Notes under the pieces: generated by a model | Seen by the model: only the letters and a program-made list of their open reading frames with translations | Databases searched by the model: none | What the model was told of the DNA's origin: nothing | Assembly (NCBI GenBank): GCA_963830165.1 | Contig: CAWHKZ010000005.1 | Span: forward strand, 682,001-746,000 | Direction: 5' to 3' | DNA: 64,000 nt | Source: Bog-756 sp963830165 | GTDB lineage: Bacteria; Actinomycetota; Acidimicrobiia; Acidimicrobiales; RAAP-2 | Made by a program: the position numbers and the translations under genes | Shown: positions 9,287-20,388 of the stretch, piece after piece | Position numbering within the stretch: the first letter of the stretch is position 1 | How the letters are laid out: each line of letters begins with the position of its first letter

Positions 9287-10261
9287 ATGATCATCCAGAC
9301 CCGGCACTCGAGCCCCCACCTCGCCCGGAACCTGCTGGGGGACCCCGACGAGCGCGACCTGTTCGTCTACCTGCCGCCCGGCTACGAGGAGTCGGACCGC
9401 CGTTACGCCACCGCCTACCTGCTCCACGCCTTCGGGCAGGACGCCGGCGGGCTGGTCCATCCGCCCACCGACCGCGAGCGCTGGGCGCCCCCCCTGGAGG
9501 ACGTGCTCGACCCCGTCTTCGGCCGGATGGGGGTGCCCCCGATGATCGTGGTCATCCCGAACGGGAACTGCCGTTGGGGCTGTGGTCAGTGGGTCGACTC
9601 CCCGACCAGTGGCTCCTTCGGCTCCTACGTGGCCGAGGACGTCGTCGCCCACGTCGACGCCACGTACCGCACCCTCCCGTCGGCCGGGAGTCGAGGGGTG
9701 CTCGGATTCTCGTCGGGCGGCGTGGGCGCGTGGAACCTGGCCTCGACCCGGCCGGACGTGTTCGGGGCCATGGCCGTGCTGTCGGCGGACAGCTATCTCG
9801 ACCTCACGCACAAGAACATGCCGTACGAGTTCCTGGACAGCATCTGGCCCGAGGCGCCGGACGGCCCGATCGAGGGAAACGACATGTCGATGCTCGTCTA
9901 CGCCTACTCGGCGGCCTACGCACCGAATCCGGACAACCCGCCGTACTTCGTCGACCTGCCCGTGGCGTGGCCCAGTGGCGAGCTCCTCCCCGACGTGTGG
10001 GACCGCTGGCTGCGTCACGACCCGATCGAGAACTGCCGCGACCGCGTCGACGACCTGCGACAGCTGTCCGGGATCCTCCTCGACGTCGGGGTGAACGACA
10101 ACCACGAGCTGCAGTGGGGCCATCGCGTCCTGAGCCACCGGCTGCACGGAGCGGGCGTCTCCCACCTCGCCACCGAGAACGCGGGCAACCACGGTGGGAG
10201 GTCCCGCGAGCGCCAGCAGGTGGCGCTCGAGTGGCTGGGGGGGATCCTCGACCACGGGTGA
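9287..10261 (+). CDS. Putative esterase (alpha/beta hydrolase, esterase D/FrmB-like)
   Basis: The 324-residue product has the PF00756-type layout: 'RDLFVYLPPGYEES', 'YATAYLLHAFGQ', a nucleophile elbow GFSSGG with the likely catalytic Ser at residue 142, a late acidic 'LDVGVNDNHELQWG', and a probable catalytic His in 'ENAGNHGGRS'. No signal peptide is seen, so it is probably cytoplasmic. The ATG at 9287 is preceded by GAGAGG and is the first in-frame start before the conserved region. The likely role is hydrolysis of an ester or thioester; the substrate is unknown. Confidence 0.8.
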   Translation: MIIQTRHSSPHLARNLLGDPDERDLFVYLPPGYEESDRRYATAYLLHAFGQDAGGLVHPPTDRERWAPPLEDVLDPVFGRMGVPPMIVVIPNGNCRWGCGQWVDSPTSGSFGSYVAEDVVAHVDATYRTLPSAGSRGVLGFSSGGVGAWNLASTRPDVFGAMAVLSADSYLDLTHKNMPYEFLDSIWPEAPDGPIEGNDMSMLVYAYSAAYAPNPDNPPYFVDLPVAWPSGELLPDVWDRWLRHDPIENCRDRVDDLRQLSGILLDVGVNDNHELQWGHRVLSHRLHGAGVSHLATENAGNHGGRSRERQQVALEWLGGILDHG

Positions 10262-10330
10262 GGTCGCACCCGGTTCCGACCGACCGGGTGCGAGCGCGGT
10301 GCGGGCCGGGCCGGAGCACCCCGGGCGCGC

Positions 10331-10336
10331 TACCCT
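10331..10336 (+). promoter_or_regulatory. Candidate -10 element for a leaderless transcript
   Basis: TACCCT is followed by exactly six bases and then the ATG of the DUF885 gene, with no Shine-Dalgarno sequence. This spacing places the transcription start on or next to the A of the start codon, as in many actinobacterial leaderless genes. Confidence 0.4.
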
Positions 10337-10342
10337 CCCGCG

Positions 10343-12001
10343 ATGTCCCCCGACGAGCTCGCCGCCGAACTGCTGACCTCGGTCCTCGACGCCGACCCGC
10401 TGGCCGGTTCGCTCTACGGGCTTCCCGGCTACGACGACAGGTTGCCCGATTTCAGCCGGGAGGCCGAGGACGGGTTCGCCCGCACCGTGACCTCCGTCGC
10501 CGAGCGGGCCGAGGCGCTGCCGACCGCCGATCTGGACGAGACCGGCCTCCAGACGATCGACTTCGTCCGCCACATGGCACGGGGTATGGCCGGTGCCGCC
10601 CGGGTGCCGGTGGTCGAGTTCACCATCTGCGACACGTTCGCGGCCCCCGTGGCCGCGGTGCTCACCATGCTGCCCAAGGTCCCGCTCGACACGGCGGAGC
10701 GCCGGGCCGCCTATGTCTCGCGCCTGGAGGGCCTCGGGGCCATGCTCGCCACGGCGGCGGACCGCCATCGGGAGGGGGTCGCAGCAGGGCGGACCCCGGT
10801 GGCCCGCCTGGTCCGGTCGGCCGTCGCCCAGCTCGACTTCCTCATCGCCGATCCGGACGCCGGGGCGATCGCCCGGCCGGGGGAGGGCGACGACGCATTC
10901 GCCGCGGCAGTCGCGACGGCCGTCGACGGCCACGTCCGGTCGGCGCTCGCCGTCTACCGCGACGCGCTGCGCGACGACGTCCTTCCCTCGGCCCGCGACG
11001 ACGACCACCCGGGCATCTGCTTCCTGCCCGGGGGCGAGGCGATGTACCGCTCGCTGGCCCGTCTCCACAGTTCCTCCGACGCCACGCCCGACGAGCTGCA
11101 TGAGCTCGGTCGTGAGATCGTCGACGAGGTCGGAGCGGAGCTCGTCGAGACCGGTGCGCGGCTCTTCGCCACCTCGGACCTGTCCGAGATCTTCGACCAC
11201 CTGTCGAGCGACCCGGCGCAGCGCTACGCCAGTCGCGACGAGATGCTCGACCACGCCCGGCGGGTCGTGGCGGCCGCCGAGGCCGCGGCGCCGGCCTGGT
11301 TCGCCCGCGTGCCCGACGAGCCGTGCACGGTCCAGCCGGTGCCCGACGCCGAGGAGGCCGGCTCGCCTCCGGCGTACTACATGACCGGTGCCGTGGACGG
11401 GTCGCGCCACGGCACCTACTTCCTCAACACCGCGGATCCCGGCGAGCGGCACCGGTACATGGCCGAGGACATGGCCTTCCACGAAGCCGTGCCCGGGCAC
11501 CACTTCCAGCTCACCATCGCCATGGAGTCGACGGGCCTGCCCCCGGCCCGGCGCCTGCTCTCCGACACGGCCTGTGCCGAGGGCTGGGGCCTCTACAGCG
11601 AGCGCCTGGCCGACGAGATGGGGCTCTACACCGACGACCTGGCCCGTATGGGGCTCTTCGCCGCCGACTCGTGGCGGGCCAGCCGCCTGGTCGTCGACAC
11701 CGGACTGCACGCCCGGGGCTGGACCCGGAGCCAGGCCGCGCGCTGGATGTCGGAGCACACGCCTCTACCCCCGATCGAGATCGAGGCCGAGGTCGACCGC
11801 TACATCTCGTATCCGGGCCAGGCGCTCTCCTACATGGTCGGTCGGCGGGAGATCGTCCGGCTGCGCGCCCTGGCCACGGACACCCTCGGCGACGGCTTCG
11901 ACGTGAAGGAGTTCCACGACGTGGTGCTGCGAGCGGGGATCATGCCCCTGGCCGCCCTTGCCGCGACGGTCGAGCGCTGGATGGCCCGATCGGGCGGCTG
12001 A
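10343..12001 (+). CDS. DUF885 family metallopeptidase-like protein
   Basis: The 552-residue product has the DUF885 signature FHEAVPGHH (a variant of the HExxH zinc motif), preceded by 'AYYMTGAVDGSRHGTYFLNT' and followed by 'ACAEGWGLYSERLADEMG', which would supply a third ligand. The fold is related to M32/M3-like metallopeptidases. Family members tend to be 550-600 residues, so this copy is full length. No signal peptide is present. The start is consistent with leaderless initiation. Confidence 0.85.
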   Translation: MSPDELAAELLTSVLDADPLAGSLYGLPGYDDRLPDFSREAEDGFARTVTSVAERAEALPTADLDETGLQTIDFVRHMARGMAGAARVPVVEFTICDTFAAPVAAVLTMLPKVPLDTAERRAAYVSRLEGLGAMLATAADRHREGVAAGRTPVARLVRSAVAQLDFLIADPDAGAIARPGEGDDAFAAAVATAVDGHVRSALAVYRDALRDDVLPSARDDDHPGICFLPGGEAMYRSLARLHSSSDATPDELHELGREIVDEVGAELVETGARLFATSDLSEIFDHLSSDPAQRYASRDEMLDHARRVVAAAEAAAPAWFARVPDEPCTVQPVPDAEEAGSPPAYYMTGAVDGSRHGTYFLNTADPGERHRYMAEDMAFHEAVPGHHFQLTIAMESTGLPPARRLLSDTACAEGWGLYSERLADEMGLYTDDLARMGLFAADSWRASRLVVDTGLHARGWTRSQAARWMSEHTPLPPIEIEAEVDRYISYPGQALSYMVGRREIVRLRALATDTLGDGFDVKEFHDVVLRAGIMPLAALAATVERWMARSGG

Positions 12002-12011
12002 CGCCGGCCGG

Positions 12012-12881
12012 TCAGCCGGAAATGGCGTCGAGTTCGGCCAGGTCCCCGTCGGACAGGCGCAGTCCGGCGCCGGCCACGTTCTGCTCCAGGTGGTCGACGG
12101 AGGACGTGCCCGGAATGAGCAGGATGTTCGGCGACCGCTGCAGGAGCCACGCCAGGGCGACCGCCATGGGCGACGCTCCGAGCCGCGAGGCGACGGTGCC
12201 GAGCGCATCGGACTGGAGCGGGGTGAACCCCCCGAGCGGAAAGTACGGCACGTAGGCGATGTCCTGGGAGGCCAGCGACTCGATCAACGGGTCGTCGACC
12301 CGGTGGGCGATGTTGTAGAAGTTCTGCACGCAGACGACCGGGGCGATGGACTGCGCCTCGGCGACCTGGTCGGCGTCGACGGTACTGACGCCGAGATGAC
12401 GGACGAGGCCTTCCTCCCGGAGCTCGGCCAGCGCTCCGAACTGCTCGGCGATCGAGCCGGGTTCGGGCGAGTCGAAGCCGCCGACGCGCAGGTTGACGAC
12501 GTCGAGCGCCTCGAGCCCGAGTCTCCCCAGGTTGTCATGGACGGCCTGACGGAGCTCCTCGGGGGAACGGGCGTGCGGCCAGCCGCCGGTGGCGTCGCGC
12601 CGCGCGCCGACCTTGGTCACCAGGACCAGATCGTCGGGATAGGGGTGGAGGGCCTCCTTGATGATCTCGTTCGTGACGTAGGGACCGTAGAAATCGCTGG
12701 TGTCGATGTGGTTGATCCCGAGCTCGACGGCGCGCCGGAGTACGGCGACGGCCTCGCCCCGGTCCGCGGGCGGTCCGAAGACACCCGGCCCGGCCAACTG
12801 CATGGCGCCGTAGCCCATGCGGGCGACCACCAGGTCGCCGCCCAGGGTGAATGTGCCGCCGGGGAGTGTCGTGTCCGTCAA
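12012..12881 (-). CDS. Aldo/keto reductase
   Basis: The 289-residue product is an NADPH-dependent (β/α)8 oxidoreductase. It shows 'NHIDTSDFYGPYVTNEIIKEAL' (Asp and Tyr of the catalytic tetrad), 'DDLVLVTKVG' (Lys), and the late 'ILLIPGTSSVDHLEQN' cofactor-binding loop. The position of the catalytic His is replaced by Asn in 'LDVVNLRVG', as in several AKR subgroups that resemble potassium-channel β or oxidoreductase YdbC-like proteins. A TTG start at 12881 is chosen because AGAGGA lies about 7 nt upstream and no nearer ATG fits. It is convergent with the DUF885 gene, with 10 bp between them. Confidence 0.85.
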   Translation of the reverse strand: MTDTTLPGGTFTLGGDLVVARMGYGAMQLAGPGVFGPPADRGEAVAVLRRAVELGINHIDTSDFYGPYVTNEIIKEALHPYPDDLVLVTKVGARRDATGGWPHARSPEELRQAVHDNLGRLGLEALDVVNLRVGGFDSPEPGSIAEQFGALAELREEGLVRHLGVSTVDADQVAEAQSIAPVVCVQNFYNIAHRVDDPLIESLASQDIAYVPYFPLGGFTPLQSDALGTVASRLGASPMAVALAWLLQRSPNILLIPGTSSVDHLEQNVAGAGLRLSDGDLAELDAISG

Positions 12882-13039
12882 CTGTGGTCCTCTCGTGTCG
12901 GCAGGGGCCCGTCGTGGCCCGGGCGGCCGCCACCGTCCCGACGACGGCCGAGCTGTCAGCGTAGGGGGACGGGCCGGGCGCCCGTACGGCGGTGACCGGG
13001 ACCCCGAGCGTGGCGCGGGTCGTCGCGGCGCACCGCCGG

Positions 13040-15403
<2,364 letters not shown>

Positions 15404-15405
15404 GT

Positions 15406-15861
15406 TCACTGTCCTCCTGACGAACCGGGGTCCCTCAGCGCCTCCAGGACCTTGTCGACCCGTCGTTGGCGTGTGTCCGTCCGCTTCGCGCTCTCGATGG
15501 TGCGCACATACTCCCGTCGGCGACCCTGGGGCAGTCGGTCGTAGGCGGCGCGGGCGCCGGGATCGGCGTCGAGGGCGCGGGCGAGGTCCACGGGCTCGGT
15601 CACGACACGCGGCTCGGTGTCGAGCTCCACGTCGACGTCGATCTCGTCCCCGGTCGCCACGCCGGCGGCCTGCCGGTTGGCCCGGCTCAGCCCGATCAGG
15701 TACCGGCCGCGCATGATGGCGATCCTGCTCCTCCAGGAATGCCCGTTGATGGCGATGGTCACCGGCGGGCGCTGACCGCCTCCGATCGACTCGATGACGT
15801 CCTTCGGGACCTCCAGTCCCTTCATCGGTTCCGGAGGCTCGACGAGGGCGCGGAATCTCAC
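15406..15861 (-). CDS. YdeI/OmpD-associated family protein (DUF1905 plus YdeI-OmpDA)
   Basis: The 151-residue product begins with a DUF1905 β-barrel-like region ('FRALVEPPEP...GLEVPKDVIESIGG', 'SWRSRIAIMRGRYLIGLSRANR', 'ATGDEIDVDVELD'). It ends in a helical YdeI-type tail ('LPQGRRREYVRTIESAKRTDTRQRRVDKVLEAL'). Family members are small cytoplasmic proteins, some implicated in stress or peptide resistance, with no defined reaction. Its stop codon sits two bases before the ATG of the UvrA paralogue, and the shared AGGAGG is inside its 3' end, so the two are translationally coupled. Confidence 0.85.
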   Translation of the reverse strand: MRFRALVEPPEPMKGLEVPKDVIESIGGGQRPPVTIAINGHSWRSRIAIMRGRYLIGLSRANRQAAGVATGDEIDVDVELDTEPRVVTEPVDLARALDADPGARAAYDRLPQGRRREYVRTIESAKRTDTRQRRVDKVLEALRDPGSSGGQ

Positions 15862-15983
15862 GGTCTGCTCCTGGTGTCGTGTGTCATGTCGTCGCGTCCC
15901 AGCCTAGGTAGGCGGAGTGCCTCACGTCGGCGTGCACCCTCACCGGCGCCCTGCCCCCGGGGCCAGACCACGGCCCGAGGGTG

Positions 15984-16003
15984 GATTCGATCTGCCTCGA
16001 ATC
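15984..16003. promoter_or_regulatory. Perfect 7-bp inverted repeat (operator candidate)
   Basis: GATTCGA and TCGAATC flank a six-base spacer in the 249-bp divergent region between the YdeI-like gene and the VOC gene. The arms are perfect and AT-richer than the surroundings, consistent with a dimeric repressor site for either gene. No cognate regulator is adjacent. Confidence 0.35.
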
Positions 16004-16110
16004 GGTCGGCTGGCGACGTCGGCTGGTCCACGTGTCACAATCTCCTCGGCTCCGGTGTCATACACAGTGACCCACGAGCGTGGCGACATGTGACAGGAGG
16101 AGGAGACCCC

Positions 16111-16464
16111 GTGCCCATCCAGTGCAGGACCGTGCTCTACCCGGTGAAGGACCTGGACGCGGCGAAGGCGCTCTTCGCCGTCCTGTTCGGGGCCGACCCC
16201 CATGTCGAATCGCCCTACTACGTCGGCTTCGCCGTCGACGGTCACGAGATCGGCCTGGTCCCGGGTGGGCACGACCAGGGGATGACGGGTCCGATCGCGT
16301 ACTACGACGTCGAGGACGTCGCCGCCACCATCGGCTCCCTCCAGGCGGTCGGTGCGCAGGTGGCCCAGGAGCCGACCGACGTCGGTGGCGGAATGCTCGT
16401 GGCGAAGGTCGTCGACGCCGAAGGCAACGACATCGGGCTGCGCCAGCCACCGACCGGCCCGTAG
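16111..16464 (+). CDS. Glyoxalase/bleomycin-resistance (VOC) family protein
   Basis: The 117-residue product is a single VOC module: 'RTVLYPVKDLDAAKALFAVLFG', 'YYVGFAVDGHEIGLVPGGHD', 'AYYDVEDVAATIGSLQAVGAQV', and the terminal 'VVDAEGNDIGLRQ'. VOC proteins dimerise to form metal-binding or ligand-sequestering sites. The GTG start at 16111 follows a strong AGGAGGAGGAG. The substrate is unknown, and a YCII/DGPF-like or fosfomycin-type role cannot be distinguished from sequence alone. Confidence 0.85.
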   Translation: MPIQCRTVLYPVKDLDAAKALFAVLFGADPHVESPYYVGFAVDGHEIGLVPGGHDQGMTGPIAYYDVEDVAATIGSLQAVGAQVAQEPTDVGGGMLVAKVVDAEGNDIGLRQPPTGP

Positions 16465-16540
16465 CGGCCCCGGCGAGCGGGCGCGTCGACGGTGCGACCG
16501 GCTGTTCGGGCGGATGGCGACGACCCTGGGCGCCCGCGCC

Positions 16541-16972
16541 CTACTTCTTCTTGGCCGCCCGCTCGGCGACGACCGCGGCGTTGGCCGCCACCGCGGCACG
16601 GATGAGCCGCGTGAAGGCGGCCTCGTCGATCTTCTCCCCCTCGCGGAAGTCGATGGCGCGCCGGGCGTTCCCCTCCAGGCTGGAATTGAAGAGCTTCGCC
16701 GGGTCGTCGATGGAGGCTCCCCGGAAGAACGTGAGCTTCACCACCTGCTTGTAGGTCTCCCCCGTGCAGACGCCACCGTCGTGGGCCCAGACGGCCACGC
16801 CGGGAGAGGTGGGCTTCTGCCACTTCCACTCCTCCTCGATGTCGGGGTCGGCCTCGAGGATGAGCTGCCGGAGACGACCGAGGGTCGACCCCCGCCAATC
16901 GCCCAGGTCGTCGATGTGTGCGCTGATCTTCGCCGAGGCGTCCTCGTCGTTCGGCGTGGCTGGCGGCGTCAT
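16541..16972 (-). CDS. DUF1801 domain protein
   Basis: The 143-residue product has the DUF1801 (YdhG-like) pattern: 'GRLRQLILEADPDIEEEWKWQKPTSPGVAVWAHDGGVCTGETYKQVVKLTFF' region, then 'NSSLEGNARRAIDFREGEKIDEAAFTRLIRAAV'. Members are small single-domain proteins of unknown function, often in stress or metal-linked neighbourhoods. GAGGAGG precedes the ATG by 5 nt. Its stop is 65 bp downstream of the Fur-type gene in the same direction, so co-transcription with that regulator is likely. Confidence 0.85.
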   Translation of the reverse strand: MTPPATPNDEDASAKISAHIDDLGDWRGSTLGRLRQLILEADPDIEEEWKWQKPTSPGVAVWAHDGGVCTGETYKQVVKLTFFRGASIDDPAKLFNSSLEGNARRAIDFREGEKIDEAAFTRLIRAAVAANAAVVAERAAKKK

Positions 16973-17036
16973 GGTGCCTCCTCGTGCTGTGGGACGGGTC
17001 GTCTCCGTCCGGGTGGGGGGAGTGCGCCGGCACTGC

Positions 17037-17495
17037 TCACTGGCAGTCCCGACATCTCCCGTAGATGGCGAAGTGGTGGGGATCGATCTGGAACCCGAAC
17101 TGTGCCCTGGCGCTCTTCGACAGGCCTCGGAACAGCGCATCGGGAGCTTCGAATGTGACACCGCAGCCCTCGCACACGAAATGCGAGTGGGCGCCCTCGG
17201 CCAGGTGGTAGGTGGCGGCTCCGTGGCCGAGGTGGGAGTGGACGAGTATGCCCAGCTTCTCCATCTCCTCGACGTTGCGGTAGATCGTCGACAGGTGCAC
17301 GTCCGGTGCCTTGGCCTGGACCTTGGCGGCCAGCTCCTCGACCGTGCTGTGCCCCTCCGACTCGAAGATGGCCTCCAGCAGGAACCGGCGGGACGAGGTG
17401 ATCCGTCCGCCGTGCTCACGGAGCAGCGCGAGCGCACCCTCGAAGGTCGAGGCGCCGACTGACGCCGTCTCCATGTCTGGCGTGGACCGGGGCAC
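17037..17495 (-). CDS. Fur family metal-dependent transcriptional regulator
   Basis: The 152-residue product has the Fur layout: a winged helix ('RITSSRRFLLEAIF', 'HLSTIYRNVEEMEKLGIL') and a dimerisation/metal domain with 'HSHFVCEGCG' and a terminal 'GRCRDCQ', giving two CxxC pairs for structural zinc. Whether it senses iron, zinc or peroxide cannot be decided. The GTG start at 17495 follows an AGGAT-like sequence; an ATG at residue 8 is an alternative. It is divergent from the APC permease and upstream of the DUF1801 gene. Confidence 0.9.
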   Translation of the reverse strand: MPRSTPDMETASVGASTFEGALALLREHGGRITSSRRFLLEAIFESEGHSTVEELAAKVQAKAPDVHLSTIYRNVEEMEKLGILVHSHLGHGAATYHLAEGAHSHFVCEGCGVTFEAPDALFRGLSKSARAQFGFQIDPHHFAIYGRCRDCQ

Positions 17496-17688
17496 GGGGT
17501 CATCCTAGCGACCGGCCTGGCGAACCTACTGGGCTCCGGAGGACGCGGGAACCGTGCGCGCCCGGCCCGGTCGACGGGGAGGCTGGGTATCGGGGCGGCA
17601 TCGCTCCTGGTCAGGACTCCGGTCGACGGGTGGCGACGATCACGCCGGGCCGGGGAACGGGTCGGTCACAGATGGAAGACGTACGCTG

Positions 17689-17717
17689 TTGCGAACCGTT
17701 TGCACCCGTTCTACTCT
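17689..17717 (+). promoter_or_regulatory. Candidate promoter of the APC permease
   Basis: TTGCGA (17689-17694) and TACTCT (17712-17717) are spaced by exactly 17 bp. Transcription would begin near 17724, about 38 nt before the GTG at 17762. The promoter sits in the divergent region shared with the fur-type gene. Confidence 0.5.
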
Positions 17718-17761
17718 GCGGGGGAGCGCACCGCCCGTCGACGGAGGAGACATCCATTGTT

Positions 17762-19213
17762 GTGGACGAAGCGTCCGTGGTGACTGCGGCACCGACTCGA
17801 GGTGCGGACCCGGCCGAGCGCCGACTGCGCCAGTCGTTCCGGCTCTGGGACCTCGTACCGCTGTCGGTCTCGAGCGTCGGTCCGCTGTTCTCCGTGGCCG
17901 CGACCGGCGGTGTCATGGCCGCGCAGGCGGGCTGGTGGACCCTCCCGGCCATCGCCGTCCTCGCGCTGCCCTTCGTCGTGTCGAGCTTCGTGTTCCGCCT
18001 GTTGAACCGCCACTTCCCCCATGCGGGTGCCTCCTACCACTGGTCGGCCCGCATCATCGGCAAGAGGGCGTCGCGCTACCAGGCATGGATCCTGATCCTG
18101 GCCTACTTCCTGTCGATCCCGCCGATCGCCATCCCGGCCGGGGCGTACACCCTCGCCCTCATCGCGCCGCACTACCGCGCCCCGGCGAGCGTGCAGATGG
18201 CGATGACCCTCTTCTGGATCGCCTTCGCCGCCGTGCCGCTCCTCCTGGGAGCCAGGCCGACGGCCCGCATCACGCAGGTCTTCTTCTGCGTCGAGATGAT
18301 CTCGCTCGCTGCGTTCGGGGTCATCGGAGTGCTGAGCTGGAACCGCCTGTCGGTCCCGATCCACTTCGGCAAGCCACCCATCGGCGGCATCCTGATCGTC
18401 GCGGTGATCGCCGCGACCATCCTCGACGGCTGGGAGATCGACAGCTACGCTGCCGAGGAGTCCCGACGCCCGCGCGACCACCCCGGAGTCGGCGGGATCA
18501 TCGGTGCGTTCGGGGCACTGCTGTTCTATGCCGTGCTCTACCCGCTCATGCTGGGTGAGACCCCGATGAACCTCCTGGCGAACTCCGCCGACCCACTCGC
18601 CGTGTGGTCGCACCGGCTGGTTCCCGGCGAGCCGTGGGCGATGCTGCTCCCGATCCTGCTGTCGACCGCCGGCGGGCTGTGGCTCACGAGCTTCATCCTG
18701 ACGCGGGCGCTCTACGCCATGGGCCGGGAACGACTCATTCCCTCCACGTTCGGGAGGCTCAACCGCCACCAGGTGCCCCATGTGGCCATCATCGTGGCGC
18801 TCGGTGCGGCGGTCGTCGTCGTCGCCCTGCAGCTGTTCGTCTCGTCCCTCGGATCCTTCTTCAACCTCGTCCTCGCCGGGGCGGGGTTCTTCCTGCTCGC
18901 CGAGTTCTTCCTGGACTCGGTGACCGCGACGGTGTTCCTCACCACCGGGCACCGGCGACTCCCGGACGTGCAACTCCAGCCGCACTCGCACCGACTGCTC
19001 ACCGTGGGAGCCGTGTTCTCGAGCGTCGTCATGGGTGCGCTCCTCGTGGCGTTCTTCGTCTACGGCCCCGAGGCGATCGGGGGCGGTGTCGATCAGACCT
19101 TCGCCGTCCTGATCGGACTGGGCGTCGCCTTCACCTGGTGGACCGGGCGCCGGGCCTCGTCGACCTTCCATTTCGCGGGAACGGACGTCCCGGTCGAAAC
19201 CCCGGTGCCGTAG
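17762..19213 (+). CDS. APC superfamily amino-acid permease
   Basis: The 483-residue product has about 12 hydrophobic segments. Near the start it has 'RLRQSFRLWDLVPLSVSSVGPLFSVAATGG', the typical TM1 of APC transporters, and the 'GASYHWSARIIGKRAS' turn follows TM2. The central segment reads 'ILIVAVIAATILDGWEIDSYAAEESRRPRDHPG', which matches the E/S-rich loop of amino-acid/polyamine antiporters. It should be an inner-membrane importer or antiporter. The GTG at 17762 is chosen because GGAGGAGA lies about 11 nt upstream and a promoter maps just before. Upstream codons to 17630 look non-coding. Confidence 0.85.
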   Translation: MDEASVVTAAPTRGADPAERRLRQSFRLWDLVPLSVSSVGPLFSVAATGGVMAAQAGWWTLPAIAVLALPFVVSSFVFRLLNRHFPHAGASYHWSARIIGKRASRYQAWILILAYFLSIPPIAIPAGAYTLALIAPHYRAPASVQMAMTLFWIAFAAVPLLLGARPTARITQVFFCVEMISLAAFGVIGVLSWNRLSVPIHFGKPPIGGILIVAVIAATILDGWEIDSYAAEESRRPRDHPGVGGIIGAFGALLFYAVLYPLMLGETPMNLLANSADPLAVWSHRLVPGEPWAMLLPILLSTAGGLWLTSFILTRALYAMGRERLIPSTFGRLNRHQVPHVAIIVALGAAVVVVALQLFVSSLGSFFNLVLAGAGFFLLAEFFLDSVTATVFLTTGHRRLPDVQLQPHSHRLLTVGAVFSSVVMGALLVAFFVYGPEAIGGGVDQTFAVLIGLGVAFTWWTGRRASSTFHFAGTDVPVETPVP

Positions 19214-19219
19214 GGGTAT

Positions 19220-19237
19220 CCCGCTCCGAGGTGCGGG
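19220..19237. terminator. GC-rich stem-loop between convergent genes
   Basis: CCCGC and GCGGG enclose an eight-base loop, 7 bp after the permease stop. No T-tract follows, so the call as a terminator is weak. Confidence 0.25.
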
Positions 19238-19285
19238 GGAGCAGCCGGGACCGTTCGAACCGTCGCCATCGCCGTGGGCACCGGA

Positions 19286-19765
19286 CTAGGAAGCCATCAG
19301 CGCCTCGACCGCCGCCAACCTGTCGACCAGGGTGGTGAGGACGGTGTCCTGCGCGAGCAGGTGATCCTGGATCTTGACGGCTTCGTGCAGGATGGCGTCG
19401 GCGTCGTCGTAGGTCGCCTCGGAGCGCTTGTCCGCGGCAGCGGCCAGCACGTTCTGACCGACGATGATCACCGAGAGCAGGACCAGCTGGAGGAACGTCT
19501 GGGACACCCAGGACACGAGCGTCACCGCGTCGTGCGAACCGATGGCCTGGGGCAGGCTGATCAGGGCGATGGCCGCGAAGGCATAGGCGCACCACATGGT
19601 GCCGACCCCCTTGGTCACCTGCACCGCGAACCACGCGTTGAATCGGGCGGCGCCACCGCCGCCCGGCAGTTGCTCTGCGACCTTGATCGGGTGGTCGAGG
19701 CTGCCGGCCAACTTGGTCCTCGTCCGGGGATGGGGGATGTACTCGTAGATGGCTTGGTCGGTCAT
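19286..19765 (-). CDS. DUF1003-like small membrane protein
   Basis: The 159-residue product has two adjacent hydrophobic helices ('VGTMWCAYAFAAIALISL' and 'TFLQLVLLSVIIVGQNVLAAAADKR'), then a charged helical tail. The 'QNVLAAAADKR..A' pattern after TM2 resembles DUF1003 membrane proteins, though the match is not exact. AAGGAG lies 7 nt before the ATG. It is downstream of, and in the same direction as, the MntP-like gene. Function is unknown. Confidence 0.6.
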   Translation of the reverse strand: MTDQAIYEYIPHPRTRTKLAGSLDHPIKVAEQLPGGGGAARFNAWFAVQVTKGVGTMWCAYAFAAIALISLPQAIGSHDAVTLVSWVSQTFLQLVLLSVIIVGQNVLAAAADKRSEATYDDADAILHEAVKIQDHLLAQDTVLTTLVDRLAAVEALMAS

Positions 19766-19845
19766 CGATGGCTCCTTTGGGTGGTGGGCGACGGGTCAAC
19801 TCCGACGGAGACGTGCCCATCTTGACGTCACACCCGGGGTGCGCT

Positions 19846-20388
19846 CTACAGCAGGCCCACTCCGATGGCGACACCCACGAGGAGGAGCACGGCTCCTCCC
19901 ACCAGCTCGCTCCGGTGGCCGAGACGCTCCCCGAGCCGGCCTCCGATCTCCAGGCCGACCAGGGAGAGCGCGACGCTCGTTCCACCGATGACGACCGCGG
20001 CGACCACGACGTCGACGTGGTGGGCGCCGAGGGCGAAGCCGATGACCAGGTTGTCGATACTGAGGGCCGCCCCGATGAGCAGGAGCTGGCGCACGCTCGG
20101 ATCCGGCCCCGTGGTGGCGTCTCGACCGCCGAACAGCCCGGTGAGGATGGCATAGGCACCGGCGAGACCCAGGAGAGCGCCGGCGACGGGATCGGCGACG
20201 CTGCCCAGGGTGTGCGCCAGGGAGCGACCGAGCAGCAGGCCGACGACCGGCATGAGTCCCTCGAAGAGCCCGAAGATCACCGCGACGCGGAGGCGGAGCT
20301 TCGAGTCGACCCCGGTCACGCCGAGGGCGGTCGCGGCTGCGACGTTGTCCAGACCGACCGACACTGCGACGAGGAGCAGCGCGAGCAT
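19846..20388 (-). CDS. MntP/YtaF-like manganese (divalent cation) exporter
   Basis: The 180-residue product has six hydrophobic helices in two similar halves. Each half carries a membrane-embedded Asp: 'VSVGLDNVAAATALG' near the N-terminus and 'AALSIDNLVIGFALG' in the middle, as in the MntP/LysE-type efflux family. Family members export Mn(II) or related cations across the cytoplasmic membrane. No yybP-ykoY manganese riboswitch is visible in the 83 bp upstream. It may be co-transcribed with the LCP gene. Confidence 0.75.
   Translation of the reverse strand: MLALLLVAVSVGLDNVAAATALGVTGVDSKLRLRVAVIFGLFEGLMPVVGLLLGRSLAHTLGSVADPVAGALLGLAGAYAILTGLFGGRDATTGPDPSVRQLLLIGAALSIDNLVIGFALGAHHVDVVVAAVVIGGTSVALSLVGLEIGGRLGERLGHRSELVGGAVLLLVGVAIGVGLL

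Noticed and set aside
8120..11758. A 1,212-codon open frame on the minus strand spanning several genes
   Set aside because: Only its C-terminal third (8120-9115) is coding. The rest lies opposite the esterase and DUF885 genes and contains no domain.
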